From Centrapalus pauciflorus (Eukaryota; Streptophyta; Magnoliopsida; Asterales; Asteraceae): 64,000 nt of DNA. The stretch spans positions 1 to 64,000 of the forward strand of contig JAANYP010004704.1 of assembly GCA_020465985.1 (NCBI GenBank). Reading direction: 5' to 3'. Below, piece after piece: positions 1-9,987 of the stretch. Within the stretch, counting starts at the first letter, position 1. Each line of letters opens with the position of its first letter. A model generated the notes under the pieces. The model was not told where the DNA came from and did no database searches. It was given only the letters and a program-made list of their open reading frames with translations. Position numbers and translations under genes: made by a program.

Positions 1-1017
1 ATCTGCTTACTATCAAAAGCTTCGGAGACGGAATCGGTTTTGTGGCACAGACGCATGGCTCATCTGCACCTAAGGAAAATGAACTACATAACGAAGAATG
101 GTTTGGTGCAAGGTGTGCCTCTGAAGAGCTTTCAGTTTGAAGACAAGTGTCTACCGTGCATGAAGGGCAAGCAACATAAAAAGACACACAAGTCCAAGAA
201 GCTGAACTCTATAACCTCGACATTCGATTTGTTGCATATGGACCTTTCGGCCTATCACAAAAGGAGTATAGGAGGTAGTTTGGTTTTGCTTAGTTTATCA
301 CTGAACGATTAACTTCACGGTTTTCATGGGTTTTCTTCTTTAGGTTACGAAGGACGAAGAAAAGGCTGCAAAGCTCATCGGTGTTCTTAGACCAATGGAG
401 AACTCCTACGGAACAAGGGTTAAACATAATTCGTAGTGATTAATGGGACTGATTTAAAAACTCTGTAATGGTGGTATATTGCCTATCAAAGGGCATCGTG
501 CATCCAATTCAGTGCACCAATATGAACCTCAAACAGAATGGGGTGGCGAACTAAAAACAAGAACATTTGATTGAGGCTGCAAGGACTATGCCTTTCGGAT
601 TCAAAGCTTCCTACCATGTTTTGGGGGGAGCAGTGAATACCGCGTGCCATATTTTAAAATAGAGTCCTTACAGTCAAATCATTGAACAAAACATGCTATG
701 AAATTTTGAATAAACGGCCACCTAACTTAACTGGATTCGAACCGTTTGGAGTACCATGCACACTTTTAAGAACAAAACATCAACCGAAGTTGGGTGAAAA
801 GGCTGACGAAGGATACTTCCTAGGTTATGTGCCAAACTCACCAAACAAACGGGTGTTTAACAAAACAACTGGTACTGTGGAGATTGTGTATAACATTGAA
901 GTCACAAGTTAAACACATGAACCCCAAACTGGTCCGGAATGGATATTTGACTATGATAAGTTATTTGAGTCTTTTAACATTCCTCTGGATGATAATGCAG
1001 GTACAATCGAGAAGGAC
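1..1017 (+). pseudogene. Cop-A integrase remnant (GAG-pre-integrase and core)
   Basis: The segment 40-312 reads as the zinc-binding GAG-pre-integrase domain: a W-H-R-R-M-A-H start, a CLPCMKGKQ knuckle near 160-180, and LLHMDL at the first catalytic Asp of the integrase core. After about 312 the frame breaks repeatedly. A fragment near 535-560 still resembles the Q-N-G-V-A strand that precedes the catalytic Glu, but the Glu codon is followed by damage. The piece 682-912 matches the C-terminal part of the core (KADEGYFLGY followed by N-K-R-V-F). It is a dead integrase with several frameshifts and probably small deletions. Confidence 0.8.
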
Positions 1018-2402
1018 TTGGCGACGTTGCATCTGAACGACGATGGCCAAATCTTTCCAAAGACCACGTTCGAATCTACATCCGAGCCTACTGCGACTGT
1101 AGATGGGTCTCCAGAAGTTGCTAATCCAGAAGAACCTACAATCGAGAATCAGACTCAAGCATCAAGTTCTAACTCTGAGGAAAACGTCCGTGAGGAGGAA
1201 AATGTAGAAGCTGAGCCTGTTACCCCTTTAGGTGAAATAGGATCCAACTTAGGAGATAATCTAAGGGTTGATGAAATAGAGACCTCTAGGATTAACAAGA
1301 ACCATCCAATAGATAGCATCATAGGAAATCCTAACGAGGGTGTGAGGACTCGGAGTAGTGTAAATAACAACACTGTGTTGTTGTCGATGATAAACGACTC
1401 CGAGGCATATCACACATGTCTATATTCATGTTTCATATCGCAAGTAGAGCCCAAAAATGTGCAATGGCACTTAAGGACAACTCCTGGGTTGACGCGATGC
1501 AAGGAAGAACTTTCACAATTTAGGAAACTAGAGTTGTGGGAGTTAGTTCCGTTACCTCGAGGGGAGATTGCAATAGGAACCAAATGGGGTTTTAAGTGCA
1601 AAAGAGCGATCGGGGTATATGTCCCCCACGCGCACAAGGCGAGATTAAGTTGTAAGGGTTTCAACAAGAAGGAGGGAATCGATTACAACGAAGTGTTTGC
1701 ACCTGTAGCAAGGTTAGAAGCAATAGGTTTGTTTTTAGCTTTTTGGCCTCCTTCAAGGGCTTTAAGTAATATCAATTAGATGTTAAGAGTGCTTTCCTGT
1801 TATGGGAAAGTGAAGGAAGTTGGTGTATGTAGAACAACCCGCCCGGGTTTAACAGATCCTGAATACCTGATAGAGTATATCGCTTTAGATAAGGCCCTTA
1901 TGGATTACATCAGGCACCTAGGGCATGTATGAGACTCTATCCAACGCATTGTTAGAAAATGGCTTTGAGAGGGGGTTAGGATAGATAGTATCTATTTTGT
2001 CAAGAGAAAGGGAGATCACTTTATCTTGTTACAAAGTGGTACGTTGATGATAATCATTTTTGGATCATCAGACGAACCAGATTGCAAAGTTTCGAGAAGG
2101 TTATGAAGTTCCTAAGTTCGAGATGAGTGCTATGGGGGAGTTGAATTTTCTTTTTAGGGTTACAAGTTGACCAATAAGAAGGAAGGGATGTTTTATCAAT
2201 CAAACTAAGTATGTCTACGAACATATTAGAACGGTTTGGGATGGAGGGAACTAAGTTTTGACTGCCCATTTCAGCACGCCGATTCAAGTGAATCACACAT
2301 CTCAGGCCGGGGTACTGAAAGTGATTCCGATGTGGATTCCGACTTTATATCGGGCCATGATTGGGTCACTTATGTATTTAACTGCTTCAAGACCTGATAT
2401 TA
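1018..2402 (+). pseudogene. Cop-A reverse transcriptase remnant
   Basis: The 1018-1779 stretch starts with the acidic Ser/Thr/Pro-rich linker usual between copia integrase and RT. It then enters RT: a W-E-L-V-P-L-P block near 1535, a degraded G-T-K-W-G-F near 1575, and GIDYNEVFAPVARLEAI near 1677-1725. After 1779 the frame is lost. The YVDD active site can still be read at 2040-2051, followed at once by TAA. Further RT text survives in other frames to about 2400, including the block around FLGLQVD near 2150. Many indels make this clearly non-functional. Confidence 0.8.
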
Positions 2403-3011
2403 ATGTTTTGCTTGTGTGTATTTGTGCCTAGTTTCCAAGCGAAATCCGAGGAGATGCATATGAAAGCTGTGAAGCGGATTCTACGATACCTCAAGTCGAA
2501 ACTGAAGCTGGGACTTTGGTATCACGCGGAGGGAGATCTAGAGTTGGAGGCATTCACGGATTCTGACTACGGAGGATGCAGTTTGACGCGCAAATCAACA
2601 ACTGGAGGTTGTCAGTTCCTAGGAGGGAGATTGGTATCCTGGCAATGCAAGAAACAAACGTTGGTAGCCGTGTCAACGTGCGAGGCCGAGTATGTTGCTG
2701 CTGGTAGTTGCTGCTCACAGGTTCTGTGGATACAACAACAATTGCGGGATTACGGTTTGGCTTACACTCAAACTCCAATTAGGATAGACAATCAATCTAC
2801 AATTGCGATAACAAATAATCCAGTTAAACACAGTAAAACAAAGCACATAGACATAAGGCATCATTTTATTTGTGATTGTGCTGAAAAGAACTTAATCAAA
2901 CTGGTAAAGGTGGCAACAGAAGATAATAATGCAGATTTATTTACCAAAGCGTTTGATAAGTCACGGTTTGAGTATTTAATTCAACTTAATGGAATGCGCA
3001 ACCCAGAGTAA
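2403..3011 (+). pseudogene. Cop-A RT tail and RNase H
   Basis: This 202-codon open segment covers the end of RT (KAVKRILRYLKS) and most of the copia RNase H: DSDYGGC (first Asp of the active site), STTGGCQFLGG, CEAEYVAA (catalytic Glu), then RIDNQSTIAI and KHSKTKHIDIRHHF. It ends at a natural TAA at 3009-3011 after G-M-R-N-P-E. RNase H would degrade the RNA strand during cDNA synthesis. The domain itself looks nearly intact, but it is cut off from a functional RT. The inverted fragment at 9013-9987 is a close relative. Confidence 0.85.
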
Positions 3012-3652
3012 ATTGACCTTAGTAGTATTTTATTTCCTTTTATAGTTGTTATATTTCTTTCTTTTTTACAATAGTCTGCTAATTTAGGTAAGTTTCTAAT
3101 TTAGGAAAGTTTCTATTTTTAGTAAGTTTCTATTTTTAGTAAGTTAGTAGGTTAGCTTAGTTTACTGCTTTTTGCTATGAAAAGCAAAAGAAAAAAAAAG
3201 AGAAAATTACAAAAATACAAAAAAAGAGAGAAAATTACAAAAATTCAAAAAAAAAAAAAAAAGGATATCAGAAAAGGAGTTAAGTCTTAGATACATAGGT
3301 TCAAAGTGACGAAAATTAGCACGTCGTTACAAGACTCTAAAGTATTTAGGCTTTCACACATAATTGCAACTAAATCCTAAGTGTTATACTTTATTAGTTT
3401 GATGTGTTGGTAGGCATAATTACATATAGGGAATCTCAAGGCCTAATAAAATATTCTAGAAAAAGTCAAGCGTGGTCACTAACTTAGATGTACGACCAAT
3501 CGGTCTTAATTTTTATGTACAAGACATACAAACATTGAGTCTAAATGAGGTATGCAAACTTTCTGGGGATGTATGGAAACATCAAATACATCTGAAAATG
3601 GAAAGAATAGAAATATCATGTAAAACTGAGAGTCGAAAACATGCAACTCTGT

Positions 3653-3805
3653 TGTACGTAAGTACAGACCTGTTGTCTCTGTTTAAGATTCGGGTTAGCA
3701 GACATGTCGCTTTGTTGTACGTCAGTACAGACCTGTCACCGCTATCTGCTAACTTTAAAAGAAAACCTTAAGTCGAACTAAGACACTTTGTTGTATGAAA
3801 ATACA
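3653..3805 (+). repeat. Three spaced copies of a TGTAC-loop-GTACA hairpin
   Basis: Copies lie at 3653-3666, 3716-3729 and 3792-3805. Each is a five-base inverted repeat around a four-base loop, embedded in a longer unit ending ACAGACCTGT. The first two stems are TGTAC/GTACA. The third is TGTAT/ATACA, so both arms changed together. Confidence 0.75.
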
Positions 3806-4435
3806 GACCTGTGTCCGATGTTTGTCTTTCAAAGAAAGTTTGCAAATACCAACAAGTTAGAATCTTTGTCTGTGTGCCTTGATCATAAACGTATGTCTAT
3901 GTCTGAGTCACGTAAGATAATTTCCTGATAAATAAAAAGGCCAAGGGATATTCCGAAATGTAGAATGTTTAACAGGGTAAAATACCAACAATTGGCTAAA
4001 TAGGTATGTCACAACAAACAATCAAAGGAATCAAAAATCTAAGTGTGAAAGTTTAAGTACTGAAAGTTAGTATCGGACATCGCTATCTGATTGAACCTTT
4101 CTTAGACTATACTCATCAAAAATATGTTGTTAAGTATTTAGCTTAGATTGTAAATTTTTTTCTTAAGTCTAGATTAAATTTTTGGTCAAAATTTTATTTT
4201 ACTTAATTTTATTTTATTTTATTTTATTTTTACCTTAGTTTATTTTATTTTATTTAGGGTTAGTTTAATTTTTACTTAGGTAAAAGGTCAAAAGTTACTG
4301 AGGGTGCATTCGAAGTTGGATAAAATAAACATTGCGTGAAATATTTGTTGCTTAGGGTAAAAGAGCTGGCATAGTTTATCTGGTTACACAATACCGTAGA
4401 AAAAAAGTTGGAAAAGTTGAAGTTATTTCAAAATT

Positions 4436-5130
4436 TTCGAAATTTTTCTAAGTGTTTGGTAGTTTCGAATCTAGGACAGACTCGAAGTGGTAAGACTTCG
4501 AATCTGTCAGTAGATTCGACTAGGGACTTAGACTCGAAGGTTGGTAGTATAAATAGGTCAACAGTGAAGTCATTTATTTCTTACTGTTCTCGATTCTACT
4601 TCCTCGAATCTATTTAGGCGATCTCGAATCTATTTCTCGAATCTACCGTAATTCACATAAACGACATTTCATCGAGTCTAAAGCTATTGTGTTCGATTCT
4701 ACACTCATATCTAGGTATAATCAACCGGATTGTACAAGATTTTGGTAGTTTTATATACAATTTTGGGCTTAAACATCACATTTTGAAGTTTTATGGGTCA
4801 AAATTGGGTTTTTGCTAAATAACTAAGTTTGGACCTATAAAAGATCAAATTAAAGACATAAATCAATGATTAGAACCTAGTTGAACTAATGTATGTGATT
4901 TACCAAGTTCAAAATGGTTAAAATCTTGGGTTTTTGTTGAAAATTCATAAGTCGGGGCTTCGAGTCTGTTCATGGACTTTCGAATCTGTTCATAGGTTTC
5001 TCGAATCTATCATTAGATTCGAGATGACTATGATATTCGTATCTGTCCATTAGACTCGAATAGGGACTCTTCGAATCTGTCCATTACAGTCGAATATGGA
5101 CTCTTCGAATCTGTTACCTTCGAATCTGTA
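4436..5130 (+). repeat. Iterated TTCGAATCTGT motif and its inverse
   Basis: The word TTCGAATCTGT, with variants TCGAGTCT and TCGATTCTAC, recurs well over ten times in both orientations. It often forms hairpins, for example TCGAATCT and AGATTCGA separated by six bases near 5001-5024. The same motif is concentrated in the Cop-A LTR at 8588-8775. Confidence 0.75.
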
Positions 5131-5265
5131 CTTTATTTAATTTCTTTAAGTTAAATTTTATTAAACTTGTGGAAATTTAATTGTGTTAGATTTTGTATTT
5201 AATAAAGTACAAAATAAAACAAATTTAAATTTAAACAAGTTTATTGATTTTTAATGAGTCTAACA

Positions 5266-5283
5266 GTTTTATTTATTGTGCAG
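5266..5283 (+). promoter_or_regulatory. Possible 3' splice site before the envelope-like ORF
   Basis: A T-rich run ending TTATTTATTGTGCAG places an AG at 5282-5283, two bases before the ATG at 5286. It has the form of a plant 3' splice site. If used, it would give a subgenomic RNA for the downstream ORF. This is inference from sequence only. Confidence 0.35.
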
Positions 5284-5285
5284 AT

Positions 5286-8200
5286 ATGGCAGTTCGTGCT
5301 TTTGTCCCTAAGCACAATATGGTGCTTCATCCGGATCATGACCTCCCTGAGGCGCAGGGATACAGGCAGATGCTTGAATTTCTTGTGGAATCTAGGATAG
5401 GATTTGCTCTATCCCATAATGTTCAGCTCATATTACCGTATATTCGTCAATTCTATGACCATCTGCAGGTAGACTGCTCGGTCACACCGACAGTATTACG
5501 CACTCGAATTGCGAGACAGCCGTTAGTTTTCTCGGCAGATATGTTACGACAAGTGCTGCAGTTGGGCACACAAGAAGAAGAAGCTGGTCCGATAGAGTTT
5601 CCTCTAAGTATAAGGCAAGCGGCCTTCCAGATGATGGGATACAGTCTTGATGTGACCAAGGTGTCATACATGAAAAGTGGTTTAATTGGGCAATGGAGGT
5701 TTTTAGCCCATGTTTTTATGGTTTGCTTTGCTCCGAAGAAAGCTGGATTCGATTATATAGTTGCGAAAATTCAATCTGGGATAGTCGCTATGGTTTACAA
5801 TCGACCATATAGCTTTTCGGAGATGTTCTTCTCTGAGTTTGTGCACCAAATAACCGCTCCTGAAAATCAGCAGTTTCTGCTATATCCGAGGTTTATAATG
5901 ATGTTGATCAGGCACTTCTTGCCAAATCTGCCGCCATCAAATGACGTTCAGAACGTAGCTATTATGGATAAAAGGATATTCGCTGATTGTTCCTCCCATC
6001 GAGGAAGATTGGCTATTCCGGTCGAGCGACCGTTGTTTGGAGCTGTTTTAGACAGGAACTTTGTGGCACCAGATAATGCCAACTGGGCAGGTGAAATAGA
6101 AGTTCAGCCTCGACAGCAACAACAACAACCGCAACAACAACAGCAACGTCCACAACCGCGAGCACAGCCTCAAAGGAGAAGACAAAGAGCGTCTGCGAGT
6201 CAAACACAGGCTTCAAGGCCTTCTACACGTCAGCAACCGGAGGTACAAGAAGCAGGGCCTTCAAATGTCCCAAGCGAAGCTGATCAGTTGTGCCAAACTC
6301 TAAATGAAATTTGGGAGGCAGGTCCTCATGCTAATGAAGATATAGCTGCAGCATTGGTGGGAGAATTACTTGAGCCTCCAGAGGGAGAAGAAGATGTCTT
6401 CAGAGATGTTGACGAATATGTGCCACAGCAGACTGGCAATGATGAGTCTTCATCTGCTACAGAATCAGAAGAAATGGAGGAGATCGAAGTTGAAGCTCCA
6501 GAATCAGTGTCTACAGATCCTCATATTCAAATTGGAACCTATGGTTCACGATTGATTATCAATGAAGGTGGTTCGAGGAGGCGAGAGGCCAGGGAATTGG
6601 AGGAGTCAGATTTTGAAGAAGATGAGACTCCTCAGTTGGTGACAAGGCAACGGGCCAAACGTCACAGGTATATGCAGGGGACTTCATCACAGTCCGATGC
6701 ACAATCTCCGCCTCAAACCCAGACCCAACCCCAAGATACAGCTCCACCATCACCGCCACCTCAGCAACCTGAACCCTGCATTCCCCAACCATTCAATCCT
6801 GCTCCCATTCAGTCCATCCCTTCTACATCAGAAGCCTATACCGACAACCAACGAATCATGCAACTTAAGAGCCGTGTCGACTTTCAGAACATTCAAATCA
6901 TAACTCTCACAAAAGCAGTCGGTGAACTCCAGGAGCATAACTCTAATCTTGATAAGGAGAATGCAGAACTGAGAAACATTGTTGAAAGTGTTAGAGACGA
7001 AAACACGGAGATTAAATCATTTGTTGCTGATCAATCGTCTGAAATCCGAGCAATGCGGTCCCTCCTAGAGCAACTTATGAAAAATCTAAAAACTCAGGGG
7101 GAGACGAGTTGTAAAGATCAGGAAGTACAGGGAGAAGATGATGATAATGAAGGCGATGATCCCGGTGCGAACAAAGAGATTGAGTCTGTAGATTTTTCTG
7201 CAGCTCAAGTTACACAAGTTCAGGGGGAGCCTAGTACAGAAGGAGGAGAGGGAGGAGCAGGAGGAGAAGCAGGTTCTTCAAAGACTTTAGATAGCGACAT
7301 GATCGATGCGCTGAAAGATATTGAAGAAGAGCTAATGGAATTTGATTTTGAAGATGATATTGACGAATTAGAAGAAGGTGAATTCATTCCAGATGATGTC
7401 GCTGACTGGAGATCGGATGATGAAGTGCTAGATGATGAAGATGATCACGTTAATGAAGTAATAATCAATTCACAACCAATCACTGAACTGTATGAAAGCC
7501 AAGATCATAATGTGATTGATATTGATTACATCAAGGTAGCCTCAGCTGAAGATAAAGACCTTGAAGAGGCTGAGAACGAGCCATCTAGAGCTGATCTGAT
7601 AAATCTTTGGTTCAAGAAGGAAGAAAAGAAAGATCAGCTGAAGATGAAGAAGAAGATGAGAAATCCAAGTGCTGGAAATTTTGCTGGAGGAATTATTAGC
7701 TGGTTCTTTGACAGAGAACTGCAGCTGTTTATTTTGAAAAGAAGAGATGGCCTTCAATACTTGAGGCGGACATTGAAAGCGTTTAATTCATTGCCCAAGA
7801 TTGAAGTTAAAGAGTTAGCCTGGAAGGAGCTGATCAATATTGGAGATGATCCCTACGCGAACGTAATTGAAAGAATTATAAGGAAAGAAGGGCGATCAGG
7901 GAAATTTGAGCGACTCAAGCCAAGGACCGGAAAGAGGGTCGAGGATGGGTCGAGAATAGATCCTCATACAGGTAGGCCATGGGCCAGGATGGAATACAAA
8001 CCTGTGAGGTGTCTAAAGAAAGTCCCAATGAAGCCAATGCCACAGAACGTTTTGAGCAACATGAAGTGGTGGTACCTAGAGATTGACTCTGCTGAAGCTA
8101 TCATGGAAGATCAAGACGAGCAGGTAATTTTGAAGGTATATGATCCATTGCACTTGATAAACCTATCAAAGGACGACCTGAAGAAGCTTCATGATCAGCC

Positions 8201-8315
8201 TATCTTCTTTACTGAACCATGGAGATCTGAAGCCAGGAAGTTCCAAAAGGTAGTCAAAGTTTGTATAGATGCTGGATTATATGCAGGTAGTAATATATAT
8301 AGCTCTAGTACTTAA
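5286..8315 (+). CDS. Intact envelope-like ORF of Cop-A (1009 codons)
   Basis: The product is a retrotransposon protein of unknown biochemical role, of the kind called envelope-like in Sireviruses. I chose ATG 5286; upstream codons to 5244 lack an ATG. Residues 1-235 form a folded, probably helical domain with aromatic and Leu-rich text (V-Q-L-I-L-P-Y-I-R-Q-F-Y). Residues 278-320 are Gln/Arg-rich, 320-510 acidic and Pro-rich, and 530-610 a predicted coiled coil. After 610 comes a strongly acidic stretch, then a basic C-terminal domain from about 770 with W-W-Y-L-E and a final G-L-Y-A. I see no convincing signal peptide or transmembrane segment, so 'envelope' is only a positional label. It has no stop or frameshift although the adjoining pol is ruined. 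Confidence 0.85.
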   Translation: MAVRAFVPKHNMVLHPDHDLPEAQGYRQMLEFLVESRIGFALSHNVQLILPYIRQFYDHLQVDCSVTPTVLRTRIARQPLVFSADMLRQVLQLGTQEEEAGPIEFPLSIRQAAFQMMGYSLDVTKVSYMKSGLIGQWRFLAHVFMVCFAPKKAGFDYIVAKIQSGIVAMVYNRPYSFSEMFFSEFVHQITAPENQQFLLYPRFIMMLIRHFLPNLPPSNDVQNVAIMDKRIFADCSSHRGRLAIPVERPLFGAVLDRNFVAPDNANWAGEIEVQPRQQQQQPQQQQQRPQPRAQPQRRRQRASASQTQASRPSTRQQPEVQEAGPSNVPSEADQLCQTLNEIWEAGPHANEDIAAALVGELLEPPEGEEDVFRDVDEYVPQQTGNDESSSATESEEMEEIEVEAPESVSTDPHIQIGTYGSRLIINEGGSRRREARELEESDFEEDETPQLVTRQRAKRHRYMQGTSSQSDAQSPPQTQTQPQDTAPPSPPPQQPEPCIPQPFNPAPIQSIPSTSEAYTDNQRIMQLKSRVDFQNIQIITLTKAVGELQEHNSNLDKENAELRNIVESVRDENTEIKSFVADQSSEIRAMRSLLEQLMKNLKTQGETSCKDQEVQGEDDDNEGDDPGANKEIESVDFSAAQVTQVQGEPSTEGGEGGAGGEAGSSKTLDSDMIDALKDIEEELMEFDFEDDIDELEEGEFIPDDVADWRSDDEVLDDEDDHVNEVIINSQPITELYESQDHNVIDIDYIKVASAEDKDLEEAENEPSRADLINLWFKKEEKKDQLKMKKKMRNPSAGNFAGGIISWFFDRELQLFILKRRDGLQYLRRTLKAFNSLPKIEVKELAWKELINIGDDPYANVIERIIRKEGRSGKFERLKPRTGKRVEDGSRIDPHTGRPWARMEYKPVRCLKKVPMKPMPQNVLSNMKWWYLEIDSAEAIMEDQDEQVILKVYDPLHLINLSKDDLKKLHDQPIFFTEPWRSEARKFQKVVKVCIDAGLYAGSNIYSSST

Positions 8316-8341
8316 ATTTGATGTAATGTAATTAATTAGAA

Positions 8342-8388
8342 GCTATCGTCAAGGGGGAGTCTGTTGGTACACCCTGTGTGACGATAGC
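8342..8388 (+). promoter_or_regulatory. Polypurine tract of Cop-A inside a 9-bp hairpin
   Basis: The PPT AAGGGGGAGT at 8351-8360 would prime plus-strand DNA synthesis and directly precedes the LTR. It lies in the 29-base loop of a perfect inverted repeat: GCTATCGTC (8342-8350) and GACGATAGC (8380-8388). The right arm lies inside the LTR. Confidence 0.8.
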
Positions 8389-9007
8389 AGTCTAATCGAT
8401 CTGCATTATGGTTTAGGTAATATTCTGAGTATTAACCAAGTATTTTGATATATATGTTTAATATGTGTTTGTCTGTTATTGATTGTGTGTTTGAACTTGA
8501 TGTAACATATTACAAGAAGTTCAAACATAAAGGTCAAAGATTAACTCAAGCATAAGTTAAAACATAAGTTTCAAACACTTAGTTATATATGTCAAAGGCT
8601 AGATTCGAATTGCATAAAAGGATACATTCGAATCTGTGATAGATTCGAATGAGTCCTTAGATTCGAATAGGCTAGATTCGAATCTGTCAGATGGACAGAT
8701 TCGAATGGGCCTTAGGCCAGATTCGAGGTTGGCCCACAACAGACTCGAATCAGGGTCTATAATTAGGGATAGACTCGAATGATTAGAGGACTTTTTGCAG
8801 AATTCGTGAGGAATTGAGCAAGAGGCGATCTCAAGTTTATCAGCTTGGTGAGTCCCGTTTCGGAGAGAATTAGTACGTAGGATCGTTCGTGTGTCGTTCG
8901 TTCAGCGTCTAATAGTCTCCGTGTTTCCGTTGGTTGAGAGTTGTCCGTCTAACCGTCAACGAGGATTCCGCACTCGTTAACGGATCCGCGTCTAGATAGA
9001 TCTTGCA
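8362..9007 (+). repeat. 3' LTR of Cop-A (646 bp)
   Basis: It begins TGTTGGTACACC right after the PPT and ends TCTTGCA, giving the standard TG...CA ends. Its first half is dominated by the TTCGAATCTGT palindromes. No second copy is in the window, so the ends rest on the PPT and the terminal dinucleotides. The next bases (GTGGTAGACC) lead into the inverted pol fragment. Confidence 0.75.
8588..8775 (+). repeat. Palindromic repeat cluster in the Cop-A LTR
   Basis: At least eight AGATTCGAAT/ATTCGAATCT words lie here in both orientations. The best pair is a perfect 13-bp inverted repeat, ATTCGAATCTGTC at 8676-8688 and GACAGATTCGAAT at 8694-8706, with a five-base loop. Confidence 0.85.
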
Positions 9008-9012
9008 GTGGT

Positions 9013-9987
9013 AGACCTTACATAACCTACTAACTTACTAAAAATAGAAACTATCCTAATTTACTAAACTTACTATAAAAAGAAAGAAAGACTACTGCTA
9101 TAAAAGGAAATAAAAATTCTACTAAGGTCAATTCACTCTGGGTTGCGCACTCCATTTAGTTAAATCAAATATTCAAACCGTGACTTATCAAAGGCTTTGG
9201 TAAATAAATCAGCATTATTATCGTCCGTTGCCACTTTCACCAACTTGATTAAGTTCTTTTCAGCACCATCACGTATAAAATGATGTCTTATGTCTATGTG
9301 CTTTGTTTTACTGTGTTTAACTGGATTATTTGTTATGGCAATTGTAGATTGGTTATCTATCCTAATAGGAGTTTGAGTGTAAGCCAAACCGTAATCCTGC
9401 AATTGTTGTTGTATCCACAGAACCTGTGAACAGCAACTACCAGCAGCAACATACTCGGCCTCGCACGTTGACACGGCTACCGACGTCTGTTTCTTGCATT
9501 GCCAGGAAACGAGTCTCCCTCCAAGGAATTGACAACCTCCAGTTGTTGACTTGCGCGTCAGGCTGCATCCTCCGTAGTCTGAATCCGTGAACGCCTCCTA
9601 TTCCAGATCTCCCTCCGCGTGATACCAAAGTCCCAGCTTCGGTTTCGACTTGAGGTATCGCAGAATCCGCTTCACAGCTTTCATGTGCATCTCTTTCGGA
9701 TTAGCTTGAAACCTAGCACAAATACACACAGCAAACATAATGTCAGGTCTTGAAGCAGTTAAATACATAATTGATCCAATCATGGCCCGATATAACGTCG
9801 GATCCACGTCGGTATCACTTTCAGTACCCGGTCCGAGATTGTGATTCACTTGAATCGGCGTGCTGAAATGAGCTGTCAGTTTTGTCCCTTCCATCCCGAA
9901 ACGCTCTAATATGTCATAGACATACTTCGTCTGATGGATAAACATCCCCTCCTTCTTCTGGTCAACTTGCAAACCCAAAAAGAAATT
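9013..9987 (-). pseudogene. Inverted Cop-A-family RT/RNase H fragment
   Basis: Read on the minus strand from 9987, it starts inside RT (FLGLQVDQKKEG) and runs through TASRPDIMFAVC, DSDYGGC and CEAEYVAAG to the RNase H end and into the family 3' untranslated sequence. It stays in one frame with TAG at 9598-9600 and TAA at 9160-9162, so it is better preserved than the Cop-A copy at 2100-3011, which it closely resembles. The upstream end is replaced by a family-D LTR and the downstream end stops at the Cop-A LTR. It may be an older relative into which Cop-A inserted. Confidence 0.85.

Larger units (their letters stand above)
3012..5285 (+). other. Cop-A spacer between pol and the envelope-like ORF
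   Basis: This 2.3-kb stretch has no convincing coding sequence. It holds tandem TTTCTATTTTTAGTAAG-like repeats (3090-3160), an A-rich tract with repeated AGAGAAAATTACAAAAA units (3181-3262), three spaced hairpins (3653-3805), a T-rich TTTTATTTTA block (4190-4255), and many copies of a TTCGAATCTGT motif (4436-5130). Short ORFs at 3472-3771 and 4408-4617 look accidental. Confidence 0.75.
1..9007 (+). mobile_element. Cop-A, Ty1/copia (Sirevirus-like) element, 3' part
   Basis: This is the 3' portion of a copia element whose 5' LTR and gag lie before the window. In order it holds remnants of integrase, reverse transcriptase and RNase H (1-3011), a repeat-rich spacer (3012-5285), a long envelope-like ORF (5286-8315), a polypurine tract (8351-8360) and the 3' LTR (8362-9007). 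The domain order integrase, RT, RNase H is diagnostic of Ty1/copia. The extra ORF after pol is typical of Sireviruses. The pol part is badly damaged, while the envelope-like ORF is intact. A target duplication cannot be checked because the left end is missing. Confidence 0.85.

Noticed and set aside
3472..3771. 99-codon ORF in the Cop-A spacer
   Set aside because: It covers the hairpin repeats, has no recognisable domain and no supporting copy.
5286..8315. True viral envelope glycoprotein
   Set aside because: I see no signal peptide, transmembrane helix or glycoprotein cysteine pattern; the name is kept only as a positional label.
9008..9017. GTGGTAGACC after the Cop-A LTR as a primer site, making it a 5' LTR
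   Set aside because: Only GTGGTA matches the usual site, and the PPT and envelope-like ORF upstream show it is the 3' LTR.
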